A stretch of DNA of 64,000 bases. It comes from Leptidea sinapis (taxonomy: Eukaryota > Arthropoda > Insecta > Lepidoptera > Pieridae). This document shows, one piece after another, positions 10,301-20,780 of the stretch. The notes below the pieces were generated by a model, which saw only the letters and a program-made list of their open reading frames with translations, made no database searches and was not told where the DNA came from. Positions within the stretch are counted from its first letter, which is position 1. Every line of letters begins with the position of its first letter. The translations under genes were made by a program, and so were the position numbers. The stretch is taken from assembly GCF_905404315.1 (NCBI RefSeq), contig NC_066286.1, positions 11,043,501-11,107,500 of the forward strand, in the 5' to 3' direction.

Positions 10301-13300
10301 GACCGGTGAGTGACGACCTGTGTGGTACTGGCATCGGGACAGGGACGCGCGCCCGCCCCACCGCGCCTCGCGCCGCCGAGACCGCTCCACCAGCCGGTAC
10401 CGCGAGCGGGACGAGCGCGACCGGTGAGTGACGACCTGTGTGGTACTGGCATCGGGACAGGGACGCGCGCCCGCCCCACCGCGCCTCGCGCCGCCGAGAC
10501 CGCTCCACCAGCCGGTACCGCGACCGGTGAGTGACGACCTGTGTGGTACTGGCATCGGGACAGGGACGCGCGCCCGCCCCACCGCGCCTCGCGCCGCCGA
10601 GACCGCTCCACCAGCCGGTACCGCGACCGGTGAGTGACGACCTGTGTGGTACTGGCATCGGGACAGGGGCGCGCGCCCGCCCCACCGCGCCTCGCGCCGC
10701 CGAGACCGCTCCACCAGCCGGTACCGCGACCGGTGAGTGACGACCTGTGTGGTACTGGCATCGGGACAGGGACGCGCGCCCGCCCCACCGCGCCTCGCGC
10801 CGCCGAGATCGCTCCACCAGCCGGTACCGCGACCGGTGAGTGACGACCTGTGTGGTACTGGCATCGGGACAGGGACGCGCGCCCGCCCCACCGCGCCTCG
10901 CGCCGCCGAGACCGCTCCACCAGCCGGTTCCGCGAGCGGGACGAGCGCGACCGGTGAGTGACGACCTGTGTGGTACTGGCATCGGGACAGGGACGCGCGC
11001 CCGCCCCACCGCGCCTCGCGCCGCCGAGACCGCTCCACCAGCCGGTACCGCGAGCGGGACGAGCGCGACCGGTGAGTGACGACCTGTGTGGTACTGGCAT
11101 CGGGACAGGGACGCGCGCCCGCCCCACCGCGCCTCGCGCCGCCGAGACCGCTCCACCAGCCGGTACCGCGAGCGGGACGAGCGCGACCGGTGAGTGACGA
11201 CCTGTGTGGTACTGGCATCGGGACAGGGGCGCGCGCCCGCCCCACCGCGCCTCGCGCCGCCGAGACCGCTCCACCAGCCGGTACCGCGAGCGGGACGAGC
11301 GCGACCGGTGAGTGACGACCTGTGTGGTACTGGCATCGGGACAGGGACGCGCGCCCGCCCCACCGCGCCTCGCGCCGCCGAGACCGCTCCACCAGCCGGT
11401 ACCGCGAGCGGGACGAGCGCGACCGGTGAGTGACGACCTGTGTGGTACTGGCATCGGGACAGGGACGCGCGCCCGCCCCACCGCGCCTCGCGCCGCCGAG
11501 ACCGCTCCACCAGCCGGTACCGCGAGCGGTGAGTGACGACCTGTGTGGTACTGGCATCGGGACAGGGACGCGCGCCCGCCCCACCGCGCCTCGCGCCGCC
11601 GAGACCGCTCCACCAGCCGGTACCGCGACCGGTGAGTGACGACCTGTGTGGTACTGGCATCGGGACAGGGACGCGCGCCCGCCCCACCGCGCCTCGCGCC
11701 GCCGAGACCGCTCCACCAGCCGGTACCGCGAGCGGGACGAGCGCGACCGGTGAGTGACGACCTGTGTGGTACTGGCATCGGGACAGGGACGCGCGCCCGC
11801 CCCACCGCGCCTCGCGCCGCCGAGACCGCTCCACCAGCCGGTACCGCGACCGGTGAGTGACGACCTGTGTGGTACTGGCATCGGGACAGGGACGCGCGCC
11901 CGCCCCACCGCGCCTCGCGCCGCCGAGACCGCTCCACCAGCCGGTACCGCGACCGGTGAGTGACGACCTGTGTGGTACTGGCATCGGGACAGGGACGCGC
12001 GCCCGCCCCACCGCGCCTCGCGCCGCCGAGACCCCTCCACCAGCCGGTACCGCGACCGGTGAGTGACGACCTGTGTGGTACTGGCATCGGGACAGGGACG
12101 CGCGCCCGCCCCACCGCGCCTCGCGCCGCCGAGACCGCTCCACCAGCCGGTACCGCGACCGGTGAGTGACGACCTGTGTGGTACTGGCATCGGGACAGGG
12201 ACGCGCGCCCGCCCCACCGCGCCTCGCGCCGCCGAGACCGCTCCACCAGCCGGTACCGCGAGCGGGACGAGCGCGACCGGTGAGTGACGACCTGTGTGGT
12301 ACTGGCATCGGGACAGGGACGCGCGCCCGCCCCACCGCGCCTCGCGCCGCCGAGACCGCTCCACCAGCCGGTACCGCGACCGGTGAGTGACGACCTGTGT
12401 GGTACTGGCATCGGGACAGGGACGCGCGCCCGCCCCACCGCGCCTCGCGCCGCCGAGACCGCTCCACCAGCCGGTACCGCGAGCGGGACGAGCGCGACCG
12501 GTGAGTGACGACCTGTGTGGTACTGGCATCGGGACAGGGACGCGCGCCCGCCCCACCGCGCCTCGCGCCGCCGAGACCGCTCCACCAGCCGGTACCGCGA
12601 GCGGTGAGTGACGACCTGTGTGGTACTGGCATCGGGACAGGGACGCGCGCCCGCCCCACCGCGCCTCGCGCCGCCGAGACCGCTCCACCAGCCGGTACCG
12701 CGAGCGGTGAGTGACGACCTGTGTGGTACTGGCATCGGGACAGGGACGCGCGCCCGCCCCACCGCGCCTCGCGCCGCCGAGACCGCTCCACCAGCCGGTA
12801 CCGCGAGCGGGACGAGCGCGACCGGTGAGTGACGACCTGTGTGGTACTGGCATCGGGACAGGGACGCGCGCCCGCCCCACCGCGCCTCGCGCCGCCGAGA
12901 CCGCTCCACCAGCCGGTACCGCGACCGGTGAGTGACGACCTGTGTGGTACTGGCATCGGGACAGGGACGCGCGCCCGCCCCACCGCGCCTCGCGCCGCCG
13001 AGACCGCTCCACCAGCCGGTACCGCGACCGGTGAGTGACGACCTGTGTGGTACTGGCATCGGGACAGGGACGCGCGCCCGCCCCACCGCGCCTCGCGCCG
13101 CCGAGACCGCTCCACCAGCCGGTACCGCGACCGGTGAGTGACGACCTGTGTGGTACTGGCATCGGGACAGGGACGCGCGCCCGCCCCACCGCGCCTCGCG
13201 CCGCCGAGACCGCTCCACCAGCCGGTACCGCGAGCGGGGCGAGCGCGACCGGTGAGTGACGACCTGTGTGGTACTGGCATCGGGACAGGGACGCGCGCCC

Positions 13301-13788
13301 GCCCCACCGCGCCTCGCGCCGCCGAGACCGCTCCACCAGCCGGTACCGCGACCGGTGAGTGACGACCTGTGTGGTACTGGCATCGGGACAGGGACGCGCG
13401 CCCGCCCCACCGCGCCTCGCGCCGCCGAGACCGCTCCACCAGCCGGTACCGCGACCGGTGAGTGACGACCTGTGTGGTACTGGCATCGGGACAGGGACGC
13501 GCGCCCGCCCCACCGCGCCTCGCGCCGCCGAGACCGCTCCACCAGCCGGTACCGCGAGCGGTGAGTGACGACCTGTGTGGTACTGGCATCGGGACAGGGA
13601 CGCGCGCCCGCCCCACCGCGCCTCGCGCCGCCGAGACCGCTCCACCAGCCGGTACCGCGACCGGTGAGTGACGACCTGTGTGGTACTGGCATCGGGACAG
13701 GGACGCGCGCCCGCCCCACCGCGCCTCGCGCCGCCGAGACCGCTCCACCAGCCGGTACCGCGAGCGGGACGAGCGCGACCGGTGAGTG
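7239..13788 (+). repeat. Minisatellite of CPSF6 exon end plus 5' splice site, 59 extra units
   Basis: The founder segment is 7239-7380: the last 112 bases of the exon plus 30 intron bases (GTGAGTGACGACC... to ...TGGCATC). Measured between successive GTGAGTG donors from 7351 to 13782 there are 59 units: 37 of 103 bp, 21 of 118 bp and one of 142 bp. The shorter forms are the 142-bp unit with 39 or 24 exon bases removed from the RERSRERD codons. Nearly all units share GACAGGGACGCG where the exon has GACAGAGACACG. Rare variants mark units (GAGATCG at 9837 and 10809; GGTTCC near 9957, 10075 and 10929; GGGGCGCG near 10669 and 11229). The last unit runs into GTGAGTGTGGTCACC. The + strand of each unit has stops in the intronic part only. 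Confidence 0.95.
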
Positions 13789-14240
13789 TGGTCACCTAGC
13801 TGCTACAGACTAGAACTAGACCCCAAAACGTACACCCGCGCACCTGCTCTTTATCCTAAACGGGCCTGACCACGAACATAGGTATTGCTGTAATATCACT
13901 AGCATCGCAAGTATTAACCATGAAGTGAGTGTCAGAAAAAAAATTATGAGATATAAAATTAAGTATTCCATGTTAATTCCAATTAAAAAAAAATAAAGAA
14001 CGACTACGAGGAGCCTTTGCATATGTGAAAAATATAACTATAATAATGGTTGCTTTGCATTAAATGTGCGTCATATTATTCACTTAAGTCATGTAAAGTT
14101 ATCACATCAACCACTTTGACAGGCAATGCTAACAACCACCACTAGACTATATAAAAGGATCATTGATAAATCTAGCCTCGGTAACGAAAATGATTGCAGA
14201 TTCAATAAAGGAAGTCGAATTATGGTAATGGTAATTGCAG
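13789..14240. other. Remainder of the CPSF6 intron after the array
   Basis: AT-rich, unique-looking sequence between the array and the next acceptor (AATTGCAG ending at 14240). No other feature was seen. Confidence 0.55.
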
Positions 14241-14288
14241 GTACAGCGAACGGTCGAAGGAGCGAGACCGCGAGCGTGAGCGCGACCT
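14241..14288 (+). CDS. CPSF6: CPSF6 microexon of the RD/RE tail (48 nt)
   Basis: Joined to the CG of the preceding exon it reads RYSERSKERDRERERD and leaves CT (phase 2), with a perfect GTAAGT donor. The length is a multiple of 3, so skipping or including it keeps the frame. The encoded peptide closely parallels the end of the preceding exon (RYRERSRERDRERDERD), and DNA similarity is visible from CGGTAC through GAGCGCGACC. This suggests an older duplication of the same region that later produced the minisatellite. Confidence 0.85.
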
Positions 14289-14576
14289 GTAAGTGTTCGC
14301 GCCTGACCCTCGTCACAACTCAGCTTTAATATACAGACTTATTATATGCTATAAACATAGCAAGCGGCCACAGACTATGCTGTAATGTATAGCGCTATAT
14401 AAGCTTGCACTTATCAGTTGTGACATAATATCAAGATATATCATATCCTGGTGATGCCACGGAGCTATTTATTTCGAGTTAAAGTATGAAATTGGCGTAT
14501 TGTACAAAAAAATCAAAAAAAAAATTTTAAGGAAAAATACATTAAAAACATTAAAAGTCATTCATGCCTTTGCTGT

Positions 14577-14745
14577 ATAGCTCTAACAGGCATAAAAGGC
14601 ATTTATTTTCTCAAAATTTATTCCTTTACAATTCTTTTTGATGTCATTTAGAAATCTGTTTTGTCTTTAGAATTCTTTTTGGTGTCTCTCGGAACATTGT
14701 ATTTTAAATACTATGTTTTGCTTCCCGAGAAGAAAATTTTTATCA
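14577..14745 (+). repeat. Dispersed repeat, GGCATTTATTTTCTCAAAA family
   Basis: The string AAAAGGCATTTATTTTCTC followed by an ATTCCTTTACAATTCTTTTT-like run and GATGTCATT recurs near 17605-17710, and a shorter piece near 40765-40815. It is probably a retrotransposon 3' end. No coding sequence is visible. Confidence 0.55.
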
Positions 14746-15949
14746 TTTAAAAAAAGTTCAAATCGCGGAAACTGCAGTAAGTCGGTTGGGGTCAGGTCTG
14801 GCGAAGGATGTCGGAGGGTTTCTTAATTCCTAAATTATCCTGTAACCTATCCTGTAAACCTAACTGTAGGACCTATCCTGTAAAGTTAAAACGCTTTCTG
14901 GAGCTGTGTGAGGTTGTCGCGTTATCATGGTGACGATTTGTTTAAGAGTTGGGCTGTCGCAATGTGATTTTCTCCATCATTGTTCGAAGTTCATGATAAT
15001 AGACTTCATATCTTCGGTTGTAGATTACACGATAAAGTTACCACCAAACAGTTAAAATCTTCCGCTGTCTTTAACTGCTTTCTGTGTATTGTTTGGGTAT
15101 TTGACCTAAGTCATCTATTGCAACGTTCGCTTGCGAATATCGTACATGATACACTTTTCATCACACACACATCTCATTCGTTGTATCGTTGTATCGCAAG
15201 CTTCAACGTGTGCTTCTCTAAATCATAGGGCACCCATTTTTAAGATTTTTTACTCTACCGAGTTGATGCAAATGCGTCAATCTTTGGAGTACGCTAACAT
15301 CAAACCAGGCCGCGAATTGTAATGAGTCGGCTTATACAATTGCATTAAACTCATCATTACTACTGTAAGCAACGCGCTCATTCGGCTCGAAGGACCAACT
15401 GTTATAAAGGGGTCTTTGGGTGGTTAAGAACAATAAACACAACAGAATGCACTGCAATCCCAACACCAAAATTATATTAATCCAAAGTAGCCTATTCGCC
15501 AAAACGTCTATTTCACACTTAAACCTCTATTATTAACACTGCATCTGGTGACTCAAATATTACTATGTAGATGTGGTATGCCTTGATATATACACACATA
15601 CATCATAGCAACCTCTGTGACGGACTTATTCGAATTGTTTTGTTTTATGTTGCGTTTTGCCTTCCTAGATATGTGTGCACGGTAGACCAACCTTGTGTCG
15701 TCCTCCAAATTAATAAGTTCTTGTTGTTCTACGCAATACATAAACATACATTTATCCTGCATAGATATACATATAACTTAGTACGCTAGTGAAATTTCCT
15801 CTTTTTGTTCGTGCGTTTATTGTCATTAAGTAAAACTGCATTGGTTTTGTCCACAACAAGGTAGCTGTCTGTATTATATTGTTATGTATTAAAACGGACT
15901 TCAATAATTAGCCCTATTAGTTTTACTTTTTTGACTTACTCGTGTAAGA

Positions 15950-16215
15950 CATTGATTATTTGACGTTTGAGTGTGTCTGTTGCATCATTTTACATTTTAC
16001 ATATTATATTGTAATTTGAAATGATTTGTAAATCGATGTACTTAAAATGTAAATCTTGATATAAAAGTGTGGCAATGAGTTTCTTGCTACTTCTTCTCAT
16101 TAGCTCAACCCTTTACGAAGTAGCGGTAGATTCAATAAGAAAAATATTTTTTTTTTACATTCATAAGTGTCATTTCCGTGACCTACGTGAATAAATGATT
16201 TTGATTTGATTTAGG
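15950..16215 (+). repeat. Dispersed LINE 3'-end-like repeat, family B
   Basis: Contains GTGGCAATGAGTTTCTTGC, then CTTCTTCTCATTAG, a CATTCATAAGTGTCATTTC segment and a terminal TTTTGATTTGATTT tail. Related copies occur at 20530-20780, 59785-59925 and, more diverged, 60835-60965. The simple (TTTGAT) tail suggests a non-LTR element 3' end. It lies about 110 bases before a CPSF6 exon. Confidence 0.65.
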
Positions 16216-16321
16216 AGAGAGCTGACAATAAGTGACCAGTCTCGAGGTGATAGGTAATCCTCTATTTTGTTCTATAGTGTGATGTGTGCTTTACTTATAG
16301 TGTGATTGTATTTTCTTACAG

Positions 16322-16417
16322 TTACTACAGGGACTACCGTGACCGTGAGAGGGAACGATCCAGGTCTAGAGACAGGGAACGCGCTGATCATTACAGAGGA
16401 CACAGCAGGGAGGAAAG
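16322..16417 (+). CDS. CPSF6: CPSF6 exon of the RS/RD tail
   Basis: After completing a leucine codon the exon reads YYRDYRDRERERSRSRDRER and ADHYRGHSREE, leaving AG before a GTATAT donor. The acceptor TTTTCTTACAG is strong. The size is a multiple of 3 (96 nt), as with the preceding microexon, so it could be a cassette without changing frame. The arginine-rich composition continues the CPSF6 C-terminal tail. Confidence 0.9.
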
Positions 16418-17322
16418 GTATATTGATATTGGAGAAAGTGATATTATTGCATATGCTATGTTGAAAACCCGGCGACGGCTTTCCAAATGCATTGTATTGC
16501 AGTGAAGATAATACTTCTATAATTCTTATAAATTTACTTTTAAAATTATAGATTATTTCGAAATATATTAATACGTTTTTATTTGCCAACTTCATGGCGA
16601 AAGTCAATATTCGAAGTTTATCTATCGGACAACATATATTACCAATTTAGCTTAGTAGATTTATAATTAATAATTTATAAACATTTGTGCAGTAGTACGC
16701 GTGTAACCATCAGGTATCTCGTTTGTCTTCTTCAATTAAAAAAACACTATATTTTTTATTGATAATCACCATCAAATAACCTCTTAAATTTATCTAAATA
16801 GAAATACCCCAGTAAAACATATTCTATTCTATCAGCTTTGTAGATATTATAAAATTAGTTATTAATGATGAGCTATGTGTTTCAATAATAAGAACTGAGT
16901 AATATAAAGTCAAATAAAGAATATTACCATTTTGGGAACAGCACAAACTGCGCGGAAACCTTCAATCTACCGTAACATAATAAAGGGGATATTATCTATA
17001 AGAAAATAACTTCTTTTATTTATTTTTTGATGTCTATAAATTACTAACTACATAATATGTCTGCTACCAGGCAAAAAGGCCTTTCCTGTTTTCTTCCTAA
17101 GTTTTTTGCCGACTCTTCAACGGGCTTAGAGTGTACACCTTCACAAGCAATAATGTCGGAGACTGATCGTTTTCGTTTTATATCGCTCGAATTCTATCGC
17201 TAGAGCTACTTGCGCGACCTGCTCAGTTTCATTCATTCTCTTCCTTTTTTTGCTACATATTATAACTTACTTTTTTGTCTTATATATTGATTTACTATCT
17301 TATCTATGAGCTTTTGTTTTAG
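16418..17322. other. CPSF6 last intron, no recognised feature
   Basis: AT-rich intron ending in a good pyrimidine tract and TTTTAG acceptor at 17322. Nothing else was seen. Confidence 0.6.
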
Positions 17323-17518
17323 GCCTCGAAAATCACCAGCAGAAGTGGTACCTGAAGTGGGTGCGGGCGATGCGAGCACGAAGAGTAGATCGGCCGCCGC
17401 GCCATACTACGATGAGCGGTACCGCGAGCGACGTGACCGTGAACCGCTGCCATCTGACCGCGACCGTGACCGCGACCGTGAACGTGACCGTGAACATCGC
17501 CGCGACGCGAGACACTAA
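17323..17518 (+). CDS. CPSF6: CPSF6 terminal coding exon with stop
   Basis: Completing an arginine codon, it encodes PRKSPAEVVPEVGAGDASTK, SRSAAAPYYDERYRERRDRE, PLPSDRDRDRDRERDREHRR and DARH, then TAA at 17516-17518. The alternating Arg-Asp/Arg-Glu repeats and the very end (REHRRDARH) resemble the C-terminus of CPSF6 in other animals. The terminal exon is GC-rich, and AT-rich sequence follows at once. Confidence 0.93.
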
Positions 17519-18345
17519 CGCTATCACTCTAAGGCTAAGTTCACATGGCACACCGCACACTGCCACGTGTTTAACATTATTCCAATAATTATAATGGAAT
17601 ATTATATTAAAAGGCATAAAAGGCATTTATATTCTCAAAATTGATTGGTTTAGAATTCTTTTTGATGTCATTAAATAATTATTATAATAAGAAACCAATA
17701 GAATACTAAAACGTGACAATTTATCCAAATATTTACATACAGTTAGTTCTACTTCAAATACGATGTCCCATTTGACAAATAATTTTGAGGTCATTATTAA
17801 TTAATAACAAATTATTGATTTTGTTTTACTACTGTAAACGGAAATTGTTTATTTATGCAATCTATGTCATCATAATATTTATAATAGACAGTATATGATA
17901 ACAGGATATTAAAATATATAATATATTATAATCTAACAATATAATATCACTTTTTCAAGATGTTTTTTTTTTGTATAGACATTGGATGGCGCTAAAATCT
18001 TTTATTGATTTTTCTTGTAGCGGTTTATTAGATATTACATAAAATAACGGAACATTTTGTTTTGAACACAATTAGTAAAGAAATTACACTTTTGAAGCTT
18101 TTTAGTAAGTACATGTCGGCCATTTTGAGTTAATATGTCAGACACTGGTAGTAGTACATTTCAAATATAACCTATATATATATATATATCTAGACTATAT
18201 ATATCTTAAAAATCGATAGTAATTTATGTACGTTTGGGTTCAATAGTGTAATTATCAGTACCTACTGTGGTTACTTAATGTATGTTCAGAAATAAATGTG
18301 GACTGAGCCTAGAACAATATTATGTACTGACTTATATGAATAAAA
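17519..18345 (+). other. CPSF6: Probable CPSF6 3' untranslated region
   Basis: Directly follows the stop codon. Candidate polyadenylation hexamers AATAAA are at 18291-18296 and 18339-18344; which, if either, is used cannot be told. The stretch also contains a dispersed repeat (about 17605-17710) shared with 14577-14745, and a short (TA) run near 18175-18190. Confidence 0.45.
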
Positions 18346-19393
18346 TAACAGGAGAATTGAATAATTATGACATACTATTGCTGATCTTTTAGGCTCGAAA
18401 CAACAAACATCTCGTGAAATAAAAGTTGCCACAAAAAAATTATTCATAAAGGGGTTAATCCACACATTTTTATCCTTAGTGTGTTCTAAATGCTTCTATA
18501 TTGTTGCGTTAGTATATAGCACTATGTACTGTATACTAACGCCAATCTGACAGTATATTTTGAAAGTGAAACGTAGTGACTTGCCGTCCTACTGTCGGTT
18601 TTATTGCACGAAGATCGTATGTAATGACCGTTGGAGACTAAAATGAGGAATATAAAATGATGACCTCAAATTGAGATATGTTAATATTTTAGAACACAAC
18701 GAGAGACTTAGTTGAAATGTTTGATCATATTGATATGTGAGGGTTCACACCCACAAAGTTTAGTATTGCATTTTGTTTTTACGCAGATCCTAAACAGTTT
18801 TTCAGCATAAAGATCTTTAGCCCAAGTTACTCCTTATAAATGAGCCTACTGCCGTTCAGATACTAGCAGGATTTGGTGGCTTACCCGATGAAAAGTAATC
18901 TGGTTAATGTGGTTGTATGTCATTGAGATGTGGGTAGGACGAGTTTCTATAGAACATTATTCTATGTAACTACTGTTTTATAAAGAAAATCTAAGTGAGA
19001 GTTGTCGTTAGGTGTAAGATGTATGTGTCTCATACTTAGTTTATCATTTAGTTTGTAATTTGGATTAAATTGATAAAATTCATGTGGTTTTTTTTATTTC
19101 ATTGATCATACCTTCTTATAATTTCCTTCTTAATGGTAAGTTATAAGACGAGCAAGACGTTTATCTGATTATAAGTGATATATAATTCAATGCCGCACAC
19201 AAAACCAAAAAAACAATCTATTTTTGAAGTTGTACTTCTTTAGGCGCGTTAAGAAAATGATTGATTGGAATGATTATTTCCACCAATTTTATGAAAACTG
19301 TTCTTTTAATATCTGCGTAAAATTCATAAATTCGTACGATCACTGTTCAATTGGAATGATTATTTACTTATTTACTTCTAGATCGGTAGCTAA
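18346..19393. other. Intergenic, no recognised gene
   Basis: AT-rich. A fragment near 19226-19260 (GAAGTTGTACTTCTTTAGGCGCGTTA) resembles one end of the inverted-repeat element at 29620-29950. Nothing else was recognised. Confidence 0.5.
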
Positions 19394-20319
19394 TACGAGG
19401 GCTCCACTAAAAGTATCTGGAATCAAGGAAGTGACACAGCATTACTATTTAAAAATGTATTTATTGCTTTTCGAAGTATTCTCCGCGAAATTTGACACAT
19501 TTTTCAATACGATGGAACCAATCTTTGAAGCAACCATTCCATTCGGAAGTTGGGGTCTCCAAAATAGCCGTTTTGTAGGCGTCCACAGCTTCTTCAGGTG
19601 ATGAAAATCTCTAACCACGCAATTTATTCTTTATTTTAGGGTAAGTATAAAAATCATTAGGGCTTAGGTCGGGGCTGTACGGCGGATGGTCTAATATTAT
19701 ATTCTATGTTTTCTTGCTCTAAAAACTCTTTTGTTCTGTGCGCGGTGTGAGAACTTGCATTGTCGTGATGGAGGATGATGCGGCGGTTGCAGTTCTCTTT
19801 ACGGAGTTCAGGAACGACCTGTGGCAAACAAATGCTAGCATACCATTCTGCATTAACCGTTCTTTGTCCCTCAAGAGGAATAGTCTTGCGACTATTCCTC
19901 CGTTTGGCCGGTTTTGGAGACAAACGTGGCCACCATTTTTTTTGCAACACTCCGTGAACGAACAATTTTTGTTGGCTTTAACTCATTTTCGAACACCCAA
20001 ACTCGTGACTGGTTTTTTGTTTTTACGCGTATAAACCAGCGATAAATTGTGGTTTTGGATGGGGCTTCATCACCAAATGCAGAAATCATCCGGTCAAAAC
20101 ACTGTTTTTGTGTTAAACCACTTCGAAAGTCATAATAAATCATCGCTCTAGAATTTTCTCGAGTCAATTCCATTTTCTACTACAAGACCGAGAATCTTTT
20201 TTTAAATAAATAAATGGTATTCGATTTTTAAAACCAAGGAGTTTTCAATTAAAAAGATTTTAATATGACAGGAACAGTGGAAATATTCCATTCCCGATGC
20301 TTTTAGTGCAGCCCTCGTA
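19394..20319 (-). mobile_element. Internally deleted mariner-type transposon
   Basis: Terminal inverted repeats are seen: CGAGGGCTCCACTAAAAGTA at the left, and on the other strand CGAGGGCTGCACTAAAAGCA at the right, both flanked by TA, the mariner target dinucleotide. The minus strand encodes transposase pieces: MELTRENSRAMIYYDFRSGL (about 20173-20114) with the QKQCFDRM HTH region, and a later frame with WYASICLPQVVPELRK, RRIILHHDNASSHTA and FLEQENIEY. The HHDNAS box carries the second catalytic aspartate. The element is about 0.93 kb, short of the usual ~1.3 kb, and it is frameshifted, so non-autonomous. Confidence 0.9.
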
Positions 20320-20529
20320 TTAACGGGCGCTACCTATGGTGGTTGGGTGATCATGTCATCGGAACTACTTCATGTTCTTAAAATATTTACAATTTATTTA
20401 TAGTAACCTAATAATATTAAATAAAGCTTTATTTATATAATATTCTGTGTGATGGCTGATTCATATAATAATAGCTATTATGTTTTTTTTTATTTATTTA
20501 CATTAGAATTTTAACTTCTTCCTGTAAGT
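20320..20529. other. Intergenic, no recognised feature
   Basis: Short AT-rich stretch with no signal. Confidence 0.4.
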
Positions 20530-20780
20530 CAATGTGTATTTGACATTCAATCATTAAATTAAATTTTATGTTATTGTTGCATCACTCTACATAAAAATAA
20601 TTTGTAAAACGATAAAGCTGTAAATTTTGATTTAAAGGAGTGGCAATGAGGTTCTTGGCACTTCTTCTCATTATACCACCACGCTTTTCCAAAGTGGTGT
20701 TAAATGGCAGAATGTTTATCTTTTGACATTCATAAGTATCCTTGTTTGACCTAAATTAATAGTTATTTTGATTTGATCTG
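20530..20780 (+). repeat. Dispersed LINE 3'-end-like repeat, family B
   Basis: Same order of elements as at 15950-16215: GTTGCATCACTCTACAT, GGAGTGGCAATGAGGTTCTT, CTTCTTCTCATTA, TTTTGACATTCATAAGT and a TTTTGATTTGAT tail. The sequence is diverged but collinear. Confidence 0.6.

Larger units (their letters stand above)
14289..16321. other. CPSF6 intron with dispersed repeats
   Basis: Apart from the two repeats listed separately (14577-14745 and 15950-16215) no feature was recognised. The region 14760-15940 contains only chance open frames. Confidence 0.5.
968..17518 (+). other. CPSF6: CPSF6 (CFIm68) gene, 3' portion with eight coding exons
   Basis: The gene encodes the large subunit of cleavage factor Im. 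The family is known to pair with CPSF5/NUDT21, which binds UGUA, and to promote pre-mRNA cleavage and polyadenylation through its arginine-rich C-terminal tail in the nucleus. Coding exons seen are 968-1061, 2444-2551, 4225-4325, 5103-5312, 7133-7350, 14241-14288, 16322-16417 and 17323-17518. All have GT-AG boundaries and compatible phases, giving 1071 coding bases ending in TAA. The proline-rich linker, the APHVNPAFF motif, the conserved helical block and the RS/RD tail are in the family order. The N-terminal RRM is upstream of the window. Most introns carry repeats; the fifth visible intron is filled by a splice-donor minisatellite. Confidence 0.9.

Noticed and set aside
7107..13795. Giant minus-strand proteins of about 2200 residues (three frames)
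   Set aside because: They are three frames of the same GC-rich tandem unit, lacking stops by composition. The unit derives from a sense-strand CPSF6 exon and donor. No independent start context or domain is visible.
7355..13813. Dozens of 69-82-codon + strand ORFs in the CPSF6 array
   Set aside because: Each starts at a GTG inside the GTGAGTGACG donor and runs through one or two units in a frame other than the CPSF6 frame. They are repetition shadows.
17333..17626. Minus-strand or alternative-frame gene over the last CPSF6 exon
   Set aside because: It overlaps the RD/RE repeat in antisense. Phase continuity supports only the + strand CPSF6 frame.
19224..19601. 125-codon + strand ORF at the mariner left end
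   Set aside because: It reads through the mariner terminal repeat and across transposase sequence in antisense.
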